A stretch of DNA of 64,000 bases, from contig JAEWBY010000051.1 of assembly GCA_023390905.1 (NCBI GenBank), positions 1-64,000 of the forward strand, given 5' to 3'. A program made the translations under genes and the position numbers. The stretch's first letter is position 1; each line of letters opens with the position of its first letter. This document shows, piece by piece, positions 8,105 to 16,178 of the stretch. Source of the stretch: Pseudomonadota bacterium. GTDB taxonomy: Bacteria; Pseudomonadota; Gammaproteobacteria; Xanthomonadales; Xanthomonadaceae. The notes under the pieces were generated by a model, which had not been told where the DNA came from, did no database searches, and was given only the letters and a program-made list of their open reading frames with translations.

Positions 8105-9094
8105 TCAGGCTTGGTCGCGGATGCGACGGTAGAGGGCGTCGATGGAAGCCTCGCGGCGATACTCCGCCAGCAGCGGCTGCGCCGCGCGTTCGAAGGCAGG
8201 CCGATCGACTTCGTTGAATGCGATGCCGTAATCGATCACCGCCGGGCGCGCACTGGCTTCGGAAGCATCCCAGCGCTGCCGCATCACCTGCACCGACTGC
8301 CGCGCCGTTTCGCGCACGAGTTCGCGATCCTTGGGCGTCAATGACTGCAGGCTGCGCTGCGAGATCAGCAGCACGTCCGGCGCATAGGAATGATCGGTAT
8401 GCGACCAGTAGCGCGCGGCCTCGAAATGGCGGCTGGAATGGAAACTGCGGATGTTGTTCTCCGCCCCATCGATCATGTGCGTCTCCATGCCGGAGAACAC
8501 TTCGCCCAGCGACAGCGGCGTGGGGTTGGCGCCGAACAGGCGCAGCATGCGGATGAAGATGTCCGACACCGGCACGCGGATCTTGAGCCCGTGCAGGTCG
8601 GCCGGCGTGCGGATGGGATGACGGTTGTTGTAGAAGCAGCGTGCGCCCGAGTCGTAGATCGCCAGGCCTACCAGACCGCGTTTCTCGAAGCCGGCGAGCA
8701 CCTGATCGGCCACGCCGCCATCGAGCGCGCGGCGCAGATGCGCGACCGAATCGAACACGTAGGGCAGGCACAGAGCCTGCGTCAGCGGAAACGCGTTGTT
8801 GAGCGCACCGGAGTAGACGCGGGTGATGTCGATCGCACCGTAGCGCGCCATGTCGATGGCTTCGGATTCACGGCCCAACTGGCCCGAGTGGTACAAACGG
8901 ATGCGCAGCCGGCCACCGGTGGCCTGTTCCAGCGTCTGGCCGATCCAGCGCACCGCTTCCACGGTCGGGTAGTCGCTTACATGCACGTCGCTGGCGGTGA
9001 GCACGCGCGCCGATGCGCCACCCGCGCGCACCAGCGGTGACGTGAGCGCGGCCGCGCCGAGCCCGGCCTGCAACAGCTGCCGGCGATTGATCAT
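8105..9094 (-). CDS. TRAP transporter periplasmic substrate-binding protein (DctP type)
   Basis: A 329-residue exported protein. The start MINRRQLLQAGLGAAALTSP is a twin-arginine-like or Sec signal of the kind common in DctP proteins. The conserved DctP blocks LPYVF, DLHGLKIRVP, SGMETHMIDGAENN and the organic-acid-binding arginine region are present. The ATG at 9094 overlaps the stop of the upstream hydratase gene (ATGA), so the two are translationally coupled. It delivers the substrate, probably an acidic sugar from pectin, to the DctQM permease. The frame is open upstream of the ATG, but that part is antisense-like and lacks a signal peptide. Confidence 0.92.
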   Translation of the reverse strand: MINRRQLLQAGLGAAALTSPLVRAGGASARVLTASDVHVSDYPTVEAVRWIGQTLEQATGGRLRIRLYHSGQLGRESEAIDMARYGAIDITRVYSGALNNAFPLTQALCLPYVFDSVAHLRRALDGGVADQVLAGFEKRGLVGLAIYDSGARCFYNNRHPIRTPADLHGLKIRVPVSDIFIRMLRLFGANPTPLSLGEVFSGMETHMIDGAENNIRSFHSSRHFEAARYWSHTDHSYAPDVLLISQRSLQSLTPKDRELVRETARQSVQVMRQRWDASEASARPAVIDYGIAFNEVDRPAFERAAQPLLAEYRREASIDALYRRIRDQA

Positions 9095-9927
9095 GACGCG
9101 CGATCCCCGCGTGGCGCGGCGACCGCACGGCATTCGATCGTGCCGATGCCGGCAAAGGAAATCGTCGCCACCTGGCCCGGCAGGATGTCGTGGATGCCGG
9201 TTGCGTTGCCGGTCGCGATCCAGTCGCCGGCGCGCAGCGGACAGCCCCGTCGCGCCGAACGCCCGAGCGCGAACGCGAATGCCGCACGCAGGCCACCCGG
9301 CAGCGTGGTCGCTCCGCCTTCGCCGACCACCACGCCATCGATGCGCGTGGTGCAGCGCAGATCCGATTCCGCACGCGCGCGCCAGTCGATGATCTCTTCG
9401 CCGACGATCAGGCCGTTGTTGTTGCCGAAATCCGACACCACCACGCGCGGACCGAGCATGTTGATCGTCGCCAGCGGACTGCTCGCCACTTCCACGCCGA
9501 TGAACAGTCGCGCGGGCACGGCTTCGGTCTGCTCGGGCGTCCATTCGAGCCGATCGGCCGGCGCGTCCGCGTCCAGGCGCAGCACGTACTCGGCCTCGAC
9601 CGCGCCGAAGCCGCCGGTGAATACCGGAATATCCTGCATGCCACCGGTGGCAATCCAGAGCGCGTCGGCGAAGATCGGCCCGAGCAGGCGTTCATCGCCC
9701 GAGGCATCGCGACGCTCGGCCGCGATGAAGCCGACCTTCCACCCCGCCACGCGTGCATGCCAGCGTGCGATCGCCAGATCCTGCACCTGATACGCGGTCA
9801 CCAGATCCGGCGGAATCTCGCCGGGGAATGCCGGCAGCGAGCGACCCTGCGCGCGCGCCTCGGTGAACGCGGCGGCAATCGCCGCCAGCGCCGGCGAGGC
9901 GGAAAGGGGAGAAGGGGCGGTGCTCAA
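9091..9927 (-). CDS. FAH-family protein, 2-keto-4-pentenoate hydratase-like
   Basis: A 278-residue cytoplasmic protein of the fumarylacetoacetase/2-keto-4-pentenoate hydratase fold. The metal-binding acidic triad region is seen in AVEAEYVLRL, and a Gly-rich block with GDWIATGNATGI and LPGQVATISFAGIGTIE lies at the C-terminus. There is no ATG before the fold begins. The TTG at 9927 is preceded by GGAG at good spacing and gives LSTAPSPLSASPALAA, so I choose it. It is the first gene of the TRAP operon and overlaps the binding-protein gene by four bases. Its substrate in a uronate pathway is not known; a 2-keto-3-deoxy acid or unsaturated 2-keto acid is plausible. Confidence 0.8.
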   Translation of the reverse strand: MSTAPSPLSASPALAAIAAAFTEARAQGRSLPAFPGEIPPDLVTAYQVQDLAIARWHARVAGWKVGFIAAERRDASGDERLLGPIFADALWIATGGMQDIPVFTGGFGAVEAEYVLRLDADAPADRLEWTPEQTEAVPARLFIGVEVASSPLATINMLGPRVVVSDFGNNNGLIVGEEIIDWRARAESDLRCTTRIDGVVVGEGGATTLPGGLRAAFAFALGRSARRGCPLRAGDWIATGNATGIHDILPGQVATISFAGIGTIECRAVAAPRGDRAS

Positions 9928-9994
9928 GCAGGGATTCTCCGGGTTGAGGTTTTGCTGCGCCGCCGAGTGACAGCACGGGTCCGTGGCCTGTATA

Positions 9995-10013
9995 TGGTAA
10001 ACCGGTGTCATTG
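9995..10013. promoter_or_regulatory. candidate LacI-family operator in the divergent pectate-lyase/TRAP promoter
   Basis: TGGTAAACCGGTGTCATTG repeats the kduI-upstream site with one extra A. It ends inside TTGACA (10011-10016), a good -35 hexamer for the rightward pectate lyase gene, so a bound repressor would block RNA polymerase there. On the other side it lies 68 bases upstream of the TTG start of the hydratase-TRAP operon. One site could therefore control both directions. Confidence 0.7.
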
Positions 10014-10074
10014 ACAATACGCACCGCCGCAAAATCCACTGCTTCAGGCAACCGCCTTCCCGGGGAGGGAGAAA

Positions 10075-11421
10075 ATGTTCCGGTCCGTTCTTGCTGTCGT
10101 TCCGTCTCGCGTGCTGGCCTGCGGCCTGCTGTCCCTGATCGCGCTGTCGGTCTCCGCCGCGGATGCGCCGACGCCGCAGGCTTTCCCGGGCGCACAGGGC
10201 TGGGCGGCCGAAACACCGGGCGGGCGCGGCGGACGCATCGTGCGGGTGACGACGCTGGCGGCCGAGGGCCCCGGTTCGTTCGCCGAGGCGGTGAACGGCA
10301 AGGGGCCACGCATCGTGGTGTTCGAAGTCGGTGGCGTCATCGATCTCGGCGCCCGGACCCTGCGCATCACCGAACCCTTCCTGACCATCGCCGGACAGAG
10401 CGCGCCCGCGCCGGGCATCACGTTGATCCGCGGCGGCATCGACATCGCCGCGCACGACGTGATCGTGCGCCACCTGCGCGTGCGCCCTGGCGACACCGGT
10501 GCGGCCAAGCGCAGTGGCGTGGACTTCGATGCCATCTCCACGGTCGGCGCCTACAACGTCATCGTCGATCACTGCTCGCTGACCTGGGCCACCGACGAGG
10601 GCCTGTCCGCGTCGGGCCCGCGCTTTGCCGACGGCGCACGCACGCGCGAGGAGTACGCGCGCGCGACCTCGCACCGCATCACCTTCAGCAACAACCTGAT
10701 CGCCGAAGGGCTGGCCGATTCCAGCCACGGCAAGGGCGAGCATTCCAAGGGCACGCTGGTGCACGATCACGTCGCCGACATCCTGATCGTCGGTAACCTC
10801 TACGCGCACAACTACGAGCGAAATCCGCTGTTCAAGGGCGGCGTGCGCGGGCAGGTGATCAACAACCTGATCTACAACCCGGGCCAGCGTGCCGTGCACT
10901 ACAACCTGATCGCCGAGGAATGGATCGGCCACGACTACGAGCCGGGCGAAATGGTCGTGCGCGGCAACGTGATGCGCGCCGGACGATCCACCGAGGACCT
11001 GGCGTTCTTCATGATCGGCGGCTCGGGCGATGTCAATCTGTTCAGCGCGGACAATCTTGTGGTCGATCGCGTGGGACGCGCGCGCATCGATGCGCAAGGC
11101 AGCTACACCACCACGCCGGTGAAGATCCGCACGCTCACCAAAGCCCCTGCGCTGCCGTTCGGCGTCCGCCTGCTGCGGTCGGAAGACGTGCAGGATGCGG
11201 TGATCGCGAACGCCGGCGCGACGCCCTGGAACCGCGACGCGATCGATCGCCGCATCGTCGCCGACGTCATCGAAGGCCGTGGCGGCATCATCGACAGCCA
11301 GCAGGAGGTCGGCGGCTATCCCACCTACAAGCCCACCCGCAAGGCGTTCGTCGAAAGCGAGTGGAACCTCGACACGATGGAACCGCATGCCGGCTACACG
11401 CGCGGCGAACCGCTGCGCTGA
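10075..11421 (+). CDS. secreted pectate lyase, PL1-type beta-helix
   Basis: A 448-residue exported protein with a signal peptide of about 28 residues (LACGLLSLIALSVSA). The mature protein begins FPGAQGWAAETPGGRGG, a typical opening of this pectate-lyase subgroup, and continues as a right-handed parallel beta-helix with many IVV/NN ladder positions. VIVDHCSLTWATDEGLS corresponds to the PL1 vWiDH region, with Asp residues for calcium, and basic residues follow that could act in beta-elimination. It would cut polygalacturonate outside the cell to give 4,5-unsaturated oligouronides. It is alone on the plus strand, divergent from the TRAP operon, with an operator and a TTGACA box upstream. Confidence 0.88.
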   Translation: MFRSVLAVVPSRVLACGLLSLIALSVSAADAPTPQAFPGAQGWAAETPGGRGGRIVRVTTLAAEGPGSFAEAVNGKGPRIVVFEVGGVIDLGARTLRITEPFLTIAGQSAPAPGITLIRGGIDIAAHDVIVRHLRVRPGDTGAAKRSGVDFDAISTVGAYNVIVDHCSLTWATDEGLSASGPRFADGARTREEYARATSHRITFSNNLIAEGLADSSHGKGEHSKGTLVHDHVADILIVGNLYAHNYERNPLFKGGVRGQVINNLIYNPGQRAVHYNLIAEEWIGHDYEPGEMVVRGNVMRAGRSTEDLAFFMIGGSGDVNLFSADNLVVDRVGRARIDAQGSYTTTPVKIRTLTKAPALPFGVRLLRSEDVQDAVIANAGATPWNRDAIDRRIVADVIEGRGGIIDSQQEVGGYPTYKPTRKAFVESEWNLDTMEPHAGYTRGEPLR

Positions 11422-11801
11422 CCGCGCGGGATCGCGGGAAGTTTCACCGTCTGCGGACAGGATCGTCTGCAGCGGCGGCTTCAGTCGCAATCCATGAAAC
11501 GACGGCACGCCCGGGCCAGCGCAGCGATGCAAGGCGGGGCGATTGGATGCAACCTGCAATGCAACGCGCGGTCATGGATACCGCACCGGAATTCCATCGC
11601 GGGTGTGGAGCCAGCCGCTGCGCCGAGTGCACGGTGCCGAGACGGAGCCACGTTGCTCGCAGCGCTGGTCAACGCAGGCGATGCGTCGCGACCACGGCAC
11701 TGAAGCCGTTGCTGCAGCGGCGATCTTCGTTGCAGATGGAGATCCGCCCGCATTCCGCGCGGCCTCGGACGCGCACCAGCGACTCGGGGCGGATCCCACG
11801 G
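11422..11801. other. non-coding stretch between convergent pectate lyase and TonB receptor
   Basis: About 380 bases between the lyase stop and the terminator of the opposing receptor gene. Short open frames exist on both strands, but they lack ribosome sites, have no recognisable product and show Arg/Ala/Pro-rich shadow composition. I see no tRNA, repeat or convincing RNA gene. It may hold the 3' end of the lyase transcript. Confidence 0.5.
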
Positions 11802-11833
11802 CAAAGAGAAGGCCCGGTGGAATCCACCGGGCC
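11802..11833 (-). terminator. intrinsic terminator of the TonB receptor gene
   Basis: A nine-pair stem, GGCCCGGTG with CACCGGGCC around a GAATC loop, is followed on the minus strand by TTCTCTTT. It lies about 50 bases past the stop codon of the leftward TonB receptor, in the expected orientation. Confidence 0.85.
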
Positions 11834-11884
11834 AAGGACGTCACGATGCAGCGGAGAGAGACGGAACGGTGTGCCGCTCCTGCA

Positions 11885-14650
11885 TCAGAACTTGTAGCGC
11901 AGGCCGAGCATGAATTGCCGGCCCGTGTGCGTGTACACGCTCGAACGATCGCCCACCGAGTCCACCCACTGGTCGATCCATTCGTCGGTCAGGTTGAGCC
12001 CTTCGAGCGACACTTCCAGATGTTCGTCGAACTTGTACGAGATTGAAGCATCGATCGTCGTGGTGGCCTTGGTGCCTTCCACGTCGTTGTTGTTGCGGCC
12101 GGGAATCGTGGTCATGAACTGATCGCGGTACGCGGCCGACACCCGGCCGGAAAAATGATCGCCCTGGTAATACAGCGTCGCATTCCATGCGTTCTTCGAC
12201 AGGCCCACCATCGGACCCTTCGCCGACGGCGCGCCGGATGAGCTGAGGTATTGGATGTCGGACTGCACGTAGGTGTAATTCAACTGCGTACCGAAGTTGC
12301 TCCAGAAACCGGGCAGGAACGTAAACGGCTGCTGGTAGCTGACTTCCGCGCCCTTGAGTTCACCGCCGGGGGTGTTGAGCGGCTGGGTGAAGTCGAAATC
12401 GTCGCTCGGGGTCGCCCCCGTGCCGGCGAGCAGCGAGTCCGGCAAACCCGACGAACTGTACGGACGCGTTTCGCGCGAGGTCTGGATGTAGCTGTCGATG
12501 TTCTTGTAGAACAGGCCCAGCGACAGCATCGATTCCTCGGCGAAGTACCACTCGAAGCTCAGGTCCGCGGTGTCGGCGCGGAACGGATCCAGCTTCGGAT
12601 TGCCGGTGTTGACCGTGCGCGAACCACCGGCCACCGACACCGTCGCGCCGGGATTGAGGAAGCCCAGGCCCGGCCGCGCCATCACCTTCGCGCCGGACAG
12701 GCGGATCAGGAAATCCGGTGCGACTTCGGCGACCAGGTTGAACGAGGGCAGGGTATCGGAGTACTCATGCTCCACCCGCGTGGCCACCGGCGTGGCGCCC
12801 AGGAACGACCAGCCATCACTGGTGAGTTTGGTCTTGACGTAGCGCACGCCGACGTTGCCGCTCAGCGGCACCGGGCCGAGATCGATCGAGAAATCGCCCT
12901 GCAGGTAGACGCCGCTGTCCTTCTCGTTGACCGTGCGGTTGTTGGCCGCGATCGAGGACAGGTTGTCGTACACCGCATAGAGCCCGGTATTGCTGTAGAG
13001 ATTGAGCAGATTGTCGAAGGCATCGACGTCCGGGATCAGCCAGCGCTCGGCGTTGTTGGCGACATTGATGCCACGCAGCCCGGAGCTGGTGAGCAGGCCC
13101 GACAACTGCGCACTGCCGATGGCCGGGATCGCGGTCTCCGACGCGCGCCGCCACTCGCGCGAGGTGTAGGTGTAGTCCTTGTAGTTCACGCCGCCCTTGA
13201 GCCTGAACGAGGCGGCCATGTTCCAGTCGAAATCCACCTGCGCGTTGTCGAACTGGTTCTTGACCCACTGCGGCCGCAGACGGATTTCCGCCAGCGTCCA
13301 GCCGTTGGGATCCATCACGTTGGCGCTGCCATAGTTGAACGAGGGCAGCCGGCTGTTGTTGCGGTAATCGTAGACGTAGCCCTGGGCATTGTTCTTGTCC
13401 ATGATCAACGTGGTCTGCACCGGGTTGTCGTACGTGGATTCCGACTGCCCGACCAGCGCCTTGATGCCGAAGGTGTCGCTGAAATCGTGATCCAGCGAGA
13501 GCCCCCATTGCAGGAACTCGGTGCTCTGCTCGTCGGTGCGCGATTCCGAGCGCACGTCGACGTTGTCGAACACGCCGTAGACCAGGTTGCCCCGCCCGTC
13601 GATCACGCTGTCGCGCACGATCGTCTGCGGCTTGCCGGTGCCGCTGCGGCTGAACGACACCGCCTCGATGTAATCCTCCGTGCGGTCGGCATCGAAGCGT
13701 GCATACAGCACGTCCAGCGCGAGCTGCGTGTTGTCGCCGGCCTTGAACTGCAACGAACCGGTCGCGCCCAGGCGTTCCTGATCGTGGGTCATGATGCCGT
13801 AGCGCGGAATGCGCGGATGGAACACGTTGGATGCCTCGGCCGCCGGGGTTCCGGAGAATCCGCCGTTGCTCAGGCCATTGTCCCAGCGCACGGTGCTGTG
13901 GCCTTCCTCGATCAGTTCGCGATCGGTGTACGCGACCGACAGCAACGCACCGAAGCGGCCATCCAGCCAGGTGTTGCTGATCAGGGCGCTGGCGCGCGGG
14001 TTGGCGGTGCTCGACAGATCGTTGTAGCCCATCTGTCCGCCGGCGACGAAGGTGAAGCCGTCATAGTCGAACGGGCGCGCGGCGCGCAGATCGACGGTGG
14101 CGCCGAGCGAACCTTCCTCGATTTCCGCCGAGGAGGTCTTGCGCACGACGATCTGGCTGAAGAGTTCGGAGGCGAAGGTGTTGAAGTCGAAGCCGCGGCC
14201 ACGGTTCACGCCGCCGGAACTGTCGGTGCCGCCGCCGGTGGCCATCGCTTCCATGCCGTTGATGCGCACGCGGGTGAACTGCGGGCTCAGGCCGCGCACG
14301 GAGATCGACTTGCCTTCGCCGGCATCGCGATCGATCGACACGCCGGGAATGCGCTGCAATGACTCGGCCAGGTTGAGATCGGGGAAATCGGCAATGTCCT
14401 CGGCGACGATCGCGTCGATCACGCCGGCTTCGCCGCGCTTGATTTCCAGCGCCTTTTCCAGGCTCGCGCGATAGCCGGTCACCATCACCGCATCGAGCGT
14501 GTCCACCGGCTCCGGCGTGGCCGCCTGCGCCTGCGCATCGGCGGCCGGCGCCTGCTGCGCCATCGCGGCGGTGCTGAACTGCAATGCCAGCGCGATGGAC
14601 GCGGCCAGCATGGTAACCGGTGTCTTCCGGTGGTACTTCAGGTATGGCAT
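11885..14650 (-). CDS. TonB-dependent receptor of the Xanthomonas/Caulobacter carbohydrate class
   Basis: A 921-residue outer-membrane transporter. The signal peptide (about 1-32, ending AMAQ) is followed by an Ala/Gln-rich spacer, the TonB-box-like segment TLDAVMVTGYRASLEKAL, a plug domain with IPGVSIDRDAGEGKSISVRGLSPQFTRVRINGMEA, and a beta-barrel that ends in the aromatic LGLRYKF. The long plug opening and length are typical of receptors for plant-polymer oligosaccharides in xanthomonads. It most likely imports oligogalacturonides made by the pectate lyase. A strong AGGAGG ribosome site precedes the ATG. An exact 14-base copy of the local operator overlaps codons 9-14. It is divergent from kdgK and has its own terminator. 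Confidence 0.92.
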   Translation of the reverse strand: MPYLKYHRKTPVTMLAASIALALQFSTAAMAQQAPAADAQAQAATPEPVDTLDAVMVTGYRASLEKALEIKRGEAGVIDAIVAEDIADFPDLNLAESLQRIPGVSIDRDAGEGKSISVRGLSPQFTRVRINGMEAMATGGGTDSSGGVNRGRGFDFNTFASELFSQIVVRKTSSAEIEEGSLGATVDLRAARPFDYDGFTFVAGGQMGYNDLSSTANPRASALISNTWLDGRFGALLSVAYTDRELIEEGHSTVRWDNGLSNGGFSGTPAAEASNVFHPRIPRYGIMTHDQERLGATGSLQFKAGDNTQLALDVLYARFDADRTEDYIEAVSFSRSGTGKPQTIVRDSVIDGRGNLVYGVFDNVDVRSESRTDEQSTEFLQWGLSLDHDFSDTFGIKALVGQSESTYDNPVQTTLIMDKNNAQGYVYDYRNNSRLPSFNYGSANVMDPNGWTLAEIRLRPQWVKNQFDNAQVDFDWNMAASFRLKGGVNYKDYTYTSREWRRASETAIPAIGSAQLSGLLTSSGLRGINVANNAERWLIPDVDAFDNLLNLYSNTGLYAVYDNLSSIAANNRTVNEKDSGVYLQGDFSIDLGPVPLSGNVGVRYVKTKLTSDGWSFLGATPVATRVEHEYSDTLPSFNLVAEVAPDFLIRLSGAKVMARPGLGFLNPGATVSVAGGSRTVNTGNPKLDPFRADTADLSFEWYFAEESMLSLGLFYKNIDSYIQTSRETRPYSSSGLPDSLLAGTGATPSDDFDFTQPLNTPGGELKGAEVSYQQPFTFLPGFWSNFGTQLNYTYVQSDIQYLSSSGAPSAKGPMVGLSKNAWNATLYYQGDHFSGRVSAAYRDQFMTTIPGRNNNDVEGTKATTTIDASISYKFDEHLEVSLEGLNLTDEWIDQWVDSVGDRSSVYTHTGRQFMLGLRYKF
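14611..14624. promoter_or_regulatory. candidate operator inside the start of the TonB receptor gene
   Basis: TGGTAACCGGTGTC is identical to the first 14 bases of the kduI-upstream site, but here it lies in the signal-peptide coding region (codons for TPVT). A bound LacI-type repressor would act as a roadblock just after the start codon. The match could also be coincidence imposed by codons, though 14 identical bases are unlikely by chance in a window of this size. Confidence 0.5.
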
Positions 14651-14699
14651 GGCTTCCCCTCCTCAAGGGCGCATGGCCGCTCGCCGGCGGCTGTTTTTC

Positions 14700-14721
14700 G
14701 TAGATTTCCCGCGGTTTCTAC
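14700..14721. repeat. imperfect inverted repeat in the receptor/kdgK promoter region
   Basis: GTAGA and TCTAC flank a CCGCGG core with A/T-rich steps between them, a 22-base element 50 bases upstream of the receptor start. It differs from the LacI-type motif, so it could bind a second regulator. No regulator is known for it from the sequence. Confidence 0.35.
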
Positions 14722-14748
14722 ACCCTGAAACAATGCCAGCGAGTAGAA

Positions 14749-14763
14749 TGACACCGCTGGTCA
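14749..14763. promoter_or_regulatory. candidate LacI-family operator between the TonB receptor and kdgK
   Basis: TGACACCGCTGGTCA, preceded by AA and followed by AAA, aligns with the reverse complement of the kduI-upstream site: AATGACACCG is identical, and the second half is weaker. It lies about 100 bases upstream of the receptor start and 129 upstream of kdgK, so it could govern both directions. Confidence 0.55.
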
Positions 14764-14891
14764 AAACCAACGCTATCAGAGTGTGCGCTGCAACAACAAC
14801 TGCCCGGAAACCCGCGCCAGCGTTGTCTCCGGGACATCCTGACCGCACCGTACACTGCGGTCGTCGACCATCTCGGGAGGGATACGTCATC

Positions 14892-15908
14892 GTGGGGAAG
14901 ATCGTCTGTTTCGGGGAACTGTTGTTGCGGCTCGGTGCGCCCGGCCGCGAAACGCTGCTGCAATCGCCGCTGCTGCAGGTGCACGTCGGCGGTGCCGAAG
15001 CCAATGTCGCGGTGGCGATGGCCAGGTTCGGCCACGACGCGCGCATGGTCGGCGTGGCCGCGGACAATCCGCTCGGCCAAGCCGCGATCGGCGAGTTGCG
15101 GCGGCAGGGCGTGGACACGCGCGCCGTGCAGCGTCACGCCGGCCGCATGGGCCTGTATTTCCTCACCACCGGTGCGATCCAGCGCCCTTCACAGGTGCTG
15201 TATGACCGCGCCGATTCGGCGTTCGCGCGCGCCGGTGGAGGCGAGCATGACTGGCCGGTGCTGCTGGAAGGCGCGGACTGGCTGCACGTGTCCGGTGTCA
15301 CCCCGGCGCTCGGCGCGCAGGCCGCGCGCGGCACGCTGGACGCCATGCGCGCCGCGCGTGCCGCGGGCGTGCAGGTGTCGTTCGATGGCAACTACCGTCC
15401 GCAGTTGTGGAATGCCTGGGACGCAGATGCACCGACGCTGCTGCGCGGGCTGATGGCCGAAGCCGACATCCTGTTCGCCAGTCATCGCGATATCGAAGTG
15501 GTGCTCGGCCGGCGTTTCGAACAGTCGAGCGCGGAACTGCGCTTCGAGGCCGGCGCACGCGCGGCGTTCGAGGCCTTTCCGCAGGTGCGGCGCATGGCCG
15601 CGACCATCCGCGTGCAGCGCACCGTGGATCATCACGTCCTGTCGGCGATCAGCCTGCATCGCGACGGCACGCTGTCGCGCACGCCGCAGTACGAAGTGGC
15701 CGGGATCGTCGATCGCATCGGCACCGGCGACGCATTCGCCGCGGGTGTCCTGCACGGCATCGTCAACGGGCTGAGCCAAGCCGATGCACTGCACTTCGGC
15801 CTGGCGTCGGCCTGCCTGAAGCACTCCCTGCCCGGCGATTTCAGCACGCTTGGCGTGCCGGACGTGGACGCGTTCCTGGCGCAGGACGGCTTCGACGTGC
15901 GCAGGTGA
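14892..15908 (+). CDS. kdgK: 2-keto-3-deoxygluconate kinase (KdgK), PfkB family
   Basis: A 338-residue sugar kinase. It begins KIVCFGELLLRLGAPGRE, the typical KdgK opening, has the PfkB signature HVGGAEANVAVAMARFG, and carries the catalytic motif DRIGTGDAFAAGVLHG (Asp base in GTGD). It phosphorylates KDG to KDPG in the cytoplasm and so continues the KduI-KduD route. No ATG is near the fold start; GTG at 14892 follows GGGAGG by 11 bases and is chosen. The KDPG aldolase (eda/kdgA) that should follow is not in this window. Confidence 0.9.
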   Translation: MGKIVCFGELLLRLGAPGRETLLQSPLLQVHVGGAEANVAVAMARFGHDARMVGVAADNPLGQAAIGELRRQGVDTRAVQRHAGRMGLYFLTTGAIQRPSQVLYDRADSAFARAGGGEHDWPVLLEGADWLHVSGVTPALGAQAARGTLDAMRAARAAGVQVSFDGNYRPQLWNAWDADAPTLLRGLMAEADILFASHRDIEVVLGRRFEQSSAELRFEAGARAAFEAFPQVRRMAATIRVQRTVDHHVLSAISLHRDGTLSRTPQYEVAGIVDRIGTGDAFAAGVLHGIVNGLSQADALHFGLASACLKHSLPGDFSTLGVPDVDAFLAQDGFDVRR

Positions 15909-16178
15909 TCGCGCCGGCGGCGGCGGCGCCCGCCTTCCGCATCGCGCGCAGTTGACGTTGCGATGCAGCAATTTCGCCGGCGATCGACGCGCGCGCGCTC
16001 GATGTCGAACCTTGGGACCCATGCGCGCCTCACCTGAGCGGATGCGATCGCCCGCAATGTCGCGGCGCTGGCGACCCCGACGACTGATCGCAAGCAAAAG
16101 TTGGGTCTGAAGATGCCGGCCGCGACTTTTCTTTGGGTCCGCATCGCCCACACTGCGCGGCCATGATGAGTGCGTCCG

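Noticed and set aside
11422..11801. Small genes in the lyase/receptor gap
   Set aside because: Short frames on both strands lack ribosome sites and family features.
12251..14362. Long open frame antisense to the TonB receptor
   Set aside because: Same reason: no recognisable domain, and the receptor on the other strand is complete with signal peptide, plug and barrel end.
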